NCBI GenBank assembly: GCA_036655715.1
Contig: JAVVPO010000058.1
Coordinates: 1 to 16,668, forward strand
Length of the DNA: 16,668 nucleotides
DNA from: JAVVPO01 sp036655715
GTDB taxonomy: Bacteria; Bacillota; Clostridia; Lachnospirales; Cellulosilyticaceae
Direction of reading: 5' to 3'
Shown here: positions 14,700 through 16,668 of the stretch, piece by piece
Position numbering within the stretch: the stretch's first letter is position 1
Layout: each line of letters starts with the position of its first letter
The notes under the pieces: generated by a model
Databases searched by the model: none
What the model was told of the DNA's origin: nothing
Seen by the model: only the letters and a program-made list of their open reading frames with translations
Translations under genes and position numbers: made by a program

Positions 14700-14793
14700 T
14701 TAACAGTCGTCATCTACCATCTAGATAACCTAGCATGAGGTGATAGCTAGATATCTATCACCTCATGCGGCCCCATCAAGAAACTACTGTTAA
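14700..14793. repeat. Nested inverted repeats between the phosphatase and YibE/F genes
   Basis: A perfect 14-bp hairpin (14733-14746 with 14755-14768, 8-nt loop) is enclosed by a second inverted repeat, TTAACAGT (14700-14707) with ACTGTTAA (14786-14793). Neither strand has a T-run after the stem, so it is not a standard intrinsic terminator. It might protect or shape the 3' end of the phosphatase message, or be a protein site. Confidence 0.6.
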
Positions 14794-14800
14794 ACCTTCC

Positions 14801-16345
14801 TTACTTTAATTCACAAATCTCCACCAACTTCTTAAAGATATCCGTATTATCATAACTTCCATTAAACACCTCTGCTCCTGCACCCATAGCATAAACTGGA
14901 ACTGGCACCCCAGTATGTGCATAAGAAGTCCATCCAATACCGGCTTTATTATTAAGAATATGAGTTAAAGAAACAGTAAGTGGCTCATAACTTCCATAAA
15001 GAATTTCTGCCTCTTGATCTTTTTTACGCTCCTGCGTATCTTTCATTGTTTCTTCAAATCCATTTTTCAGCTTTTTGTACTCATAGTCTGTAAGTACTAA
15101 GTTAGCATTATCAGCCTTACTTGCATCTACATCATTAGAAGTTATAAGTCCAAAGTTCTTTTTGATAGTTGGAAGCATCTCTTCAAATGTTCCTTTTGCT
15201 TTCCCTTCGGCAACCGCTGTTTTGTACTCACCTAATAATTCATCAAAAGCAACATAAGACATTTTTTGATTATCTAAAATAGTAAAGGCTGTATCATAGC
15301 CAGTTGTTGCTTGCCCGATTGTCATACCACCTGTTTCATGGTCTCCAGTTACTACAATAAGTGTTTCATCTGGATGCTCTTTTGCAAAATCCATCGCTAC
15401 TTGAATGGCTTCATCAAGTGCTATAACATCTTGAATATTAGACCTTGCATCATTTGCATGCCCTGCCCAGTCGATTTTTCCCCCTTCAACCATCATGAAG
15501 AATCCATCTTCATTATCTAGTACATCAATTCCCTTTTGTACAAAGTCTTTAAGTCTTAATGAATCTTTCGCTGTATCAAGGTCATACTGCATAGCTTGTG
15601 AATCTTGTAATATAGGGCTGATTGCATAAACTTTACCTGATTCATTATTTAAAGAGAGAATGTCTTCTTTTTCATTTACAATCTTGTATCCACTATCTTG
15701 GATAATCTCATAAGCACTTTTTTGATCTTTATTTTTGCCTGTTGGTTGTGCAAGTGCCCCCCCTGCAAAATAATCAAAATCACTATCCGCTAATTGTAAA
15801 GCAATATCATACATACTTCCGCGAGATGCCACATGTGCATAGAACGCTGCTGGTGTCGCATGGTCAATTGACACACTACTTACAATACCAACCTTGTATC
15901 CTTCCTCTTTAAGTTTTTCACTAATATTTTCTGGAGCTGTTCTCTTATCCACTTCAAGTCCAACTACCCCACTATGTGTTTTGATTCCACTTGATATAGC
16001 TGTTGCTGTAGATGCTGAGTCTGGACAAAATGATGTCGCATCTTGTGTTGTTGCTGAACCAACTACGGGAAACTGAGTAACCGCTAATTTATCAAGTGCT
16101 ACTCCAGACTTATTTTTTGAACCTAAGTAAACTTGTGCTGCATTAAGTTGCACATAAGACATTCCATCTCCAATGAATGTAAAAACATATTTAGGCTTCT
16201 TATATGTAGTTTTAATTGTTGTTTCCCCATTACTATTTACTGTGCTTGTGACTGTACTTGCTGATAAGGTACTTACCCCTGCTAATATTGTAGATGCAAC
16301 TAATACGCATGCTAATGTTCCCATTAATTTTTTTCCCATTTTCAT
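14801..16345 (-). CDS. Secreted alkaline phosphatase (PhoA family)
   Basis: An exported phosphomonoesterase that should release phosphate from organic esters outside the cell. Residue numbers here count from the in-frame GTG at 16352-16354. A signal peptide with Lys-rich start and hydrophobic core ends near residue 32 (TLSAS). Active-site residues are D63 in FIGDGMS, nucleophile S113 in CPDSAS, D164 and H165 in SIDHATPA, E290, D295 and H299 in MVEGGKIDWAGH, D338 and H339 in TGDHETGG, and H480 in SYAHTG, a full metal and catalytic set. I prefer ATG 16343-16345 (residue 4) as the start: AGAGGG (16354-16359) is then eight bases away, whereas the GTG overlaps that ribosome site. Control by PhoP is indicated by the five-repeat box upstream. 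Confidence 0.93.
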   Translation of the reverse strand: MKMGKKLMGTLACVLVASTILAGVSTLSASTVTSTVNSNGETTIKTTYKKPKYVFTFIGDGMSYVQLNAAQVYLGSKNKSGVALDKLAVTQFPVVGSATTQDATSFCPDSASTATAISSGIKTHSGVVGLEVDKRTAPENISEKLKEEGYKVGIVSSVSIDHATPAAFYAHVASRGSMYDIALQLADSDFDYFAGGALAQPTGKNKDQKSAYEIIQDSGYKIVNEKEDILSLNNESGKVYAISPILQDSQAMQYDLDTAKDSLRLKDFVQKGIDVLDNEDGFFMMVEGGKIDWAGHANDARSNIQDVIALDEAIQVAMDFAKEHPDETLIVVTGDHETGGMTIGQATTGYDTAFTILDNQKMSYVAFDELLGEYKTAVAEGKAKGTFEEMLPTIKKNFGLITSNDVDASKADNANLVLTDYEYKKLKNGFEETMKDTQERKKDQEAEILYGSYEPLTVSLTHILNNKAGIGWTSYAHTGVPVPVYAMGAGAEVFNGSYDNTDIFKKLVEICELK

Positions 16346-16403
16346 TTTGTACACCCTCTATTTCTTTTTATTTTAATTTATTTTCTTGTTATTCTTCTGC
16401 TTT

Positions 16404-16468
16404 ATTATATTTTTTGCATGTTAAGTCTATATTATTAACTAGTTAGTTTAATGTTATACTATTGTTAA
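16404..16468 (-). promoter_or_regulatory. Pho box and -10 of the alkaline phosphatase gene
   Basis: On the minus strand five hexamers recur at an exact 11-bp period: TTAACA (16463-16468), ATAACA (16452-16457), CTAACT (16441-16446), ATAATA (16430-16435) and TTAACA (16419-16424). A perfect TATAAT (16404-16409) follows nine bases later, and no good -35 is present. In B. subtilis, PhoP binds TT(A/T/C)ACA direct repeats of this spacing at about -22 to -60, and the last repeat here falls at -22. The expected start point is near 16397, giving a leader of about 50 nt. Confidence 0.78.
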
Positions 16469-16548
16469 ATCTATGTGAGTAAGTAAAATAAAAGCCCCAC
16501 AGACTAGATTTCTCTCTACTCTACAAGACTTTCATTATAATTCTTATT

Positions 16549-16668
16549 CTAATTATTCTTTTTTACTTTCACCTTTAATACAAAAACACCTGCTGCTGCG
16601 ACGCTTAATGTGCCAAGTAGTATCCATTTATAATCTTCAATAGGCTGTGTGACTACTTCACCTTTTTT
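16549..16668 (-). CDS. C-terminal fragment of a membrane-anchored surface protein (5' part outside window)
   Basis: On the minus strand the frame is open from the window edge to TAG at 16549-16551, giving 39 residues. They comprise a polar stretch, a single hydrophobic helix (WILLGTLSVAAAGVFVL) and a basic tail (KVKVKKNN). This is the usual end of a secreted protein held in the membrane, as in sortase substrates or simple tail-anchored surface proteins. No LPxTG motif is visible in the part present; TQPIE is the nearest thing and is not convincing. The main protein lies outside the window. The gene is upstream of the phosphatase on the same strand, and I could not see a clear terminator between them. 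Confidence 0.7.
   Translation of the reverse strand, partial: KKGEVVTQPIEDYKWILLGTLSVAAAGVFVLKVKVKKNN

Noticed and set aside
16346..16354. GTG start for the alkaline phosphatase, three codons upstream of the chosen ATG
   Set aside because: The GTG overlaps the AGAGGG ribosome site, while the ATG at 16343-16345 is eight bases from it and still leaves a full signal peptide.
15311..16376. Plus-strand open frames opposite the alkaline phosphatase gene
   Set aside because: They are antisense to a complete, motif-rich coding sequence and have no start signals of their own.
16470..16548. Terminator after the surface-protein fragment
   Set aside because: A T-rich run follows a GTGGGGC on the minus strand, but there is no matching upstream arm to make a stem.
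1..16668. Defence island, prophage, CRISPR array or mobile element
   Set aside because: No repeat-spacer pattern, transposase, integrase, nuclease or phage structural gene was seen; the genes are ordinary chromosomal ones.

Overview
The window is about 16.7 kb of AT-rich, densely coded DNA. It fits an anaerobic, spore-forming member of the Clostridia, probably Lachnospirales or a Cellulosilyticum-like relative. The reasons are the AT-rich codon use, strong AGGAGG-type ribosome binding sites, a CwlD-type spore-cortex amidase, a DnaD-plus-helicase-loader gene pair, YibE/F, and a LacI-controlled sugar cluster. The lineage is inferred from gene content only. I see no rRNA, tRNA, CRISPR array, insertion sequence or phage genes.

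Layout. 1-1287: the 3' end of a DnaD-domain gene and a DnaI/DnaC-like helicase loader, closed by a terminator that contains the loader's stop codon. 1367-2698: a MocR-type (GntR plus aminotransferase-fold) regulator whose PLP-lysine position reads Arg. 2802-3509 (minus): CwlD, with a sigma-E-like promoter. 3692-3805: a 37-residue lysine-rich small protein. 3884-7152 (minus): two translationally overlapping ABC half-exporters, preceded by a leader of about 210 nt that looks like a transcription attenuator. 7417-11047 (minus): a sugar operon of xylulokinase, a DUF4867 cupin-like protein and an L-fucose/L-arabinose-isomerase-family protein. 11352-12368: the divergent LacI-family regulator. 12477-13442: a UbiA-family prenyltransferase. 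13498-14637 (minus): a YibE/F membrane protein. 14801-16345 (minus): a secreted alkaline phosphatase behind a five-repeat Pho box. 16549-16668 (minus): the C-terminal membrane anchor of a surface protein that runs off the window.

How the parts work together. The LacI protein and its two candidate operators, one at each divergent promoter, probably control the sugar operon and the regulator itself. The phosphatase is probably induced by PhoP under phosphate starvation. The ABC exporter is probably switched on by relief of termination in its own leader. That leader holds a strong Shine-Dalgarno sequence, a 9-codon upstream ORF, and three mutually exclusive RNA pairings ending in an intrinsic terminator. 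It is the most interesting structure here and resembles in logic the bmrB-bmrCD attenuator of Bacillus subtilis. All three tail-to-tail gene junctions are closed by long perfect hairpins (21 to 29 bp) that can terminate in both directions.
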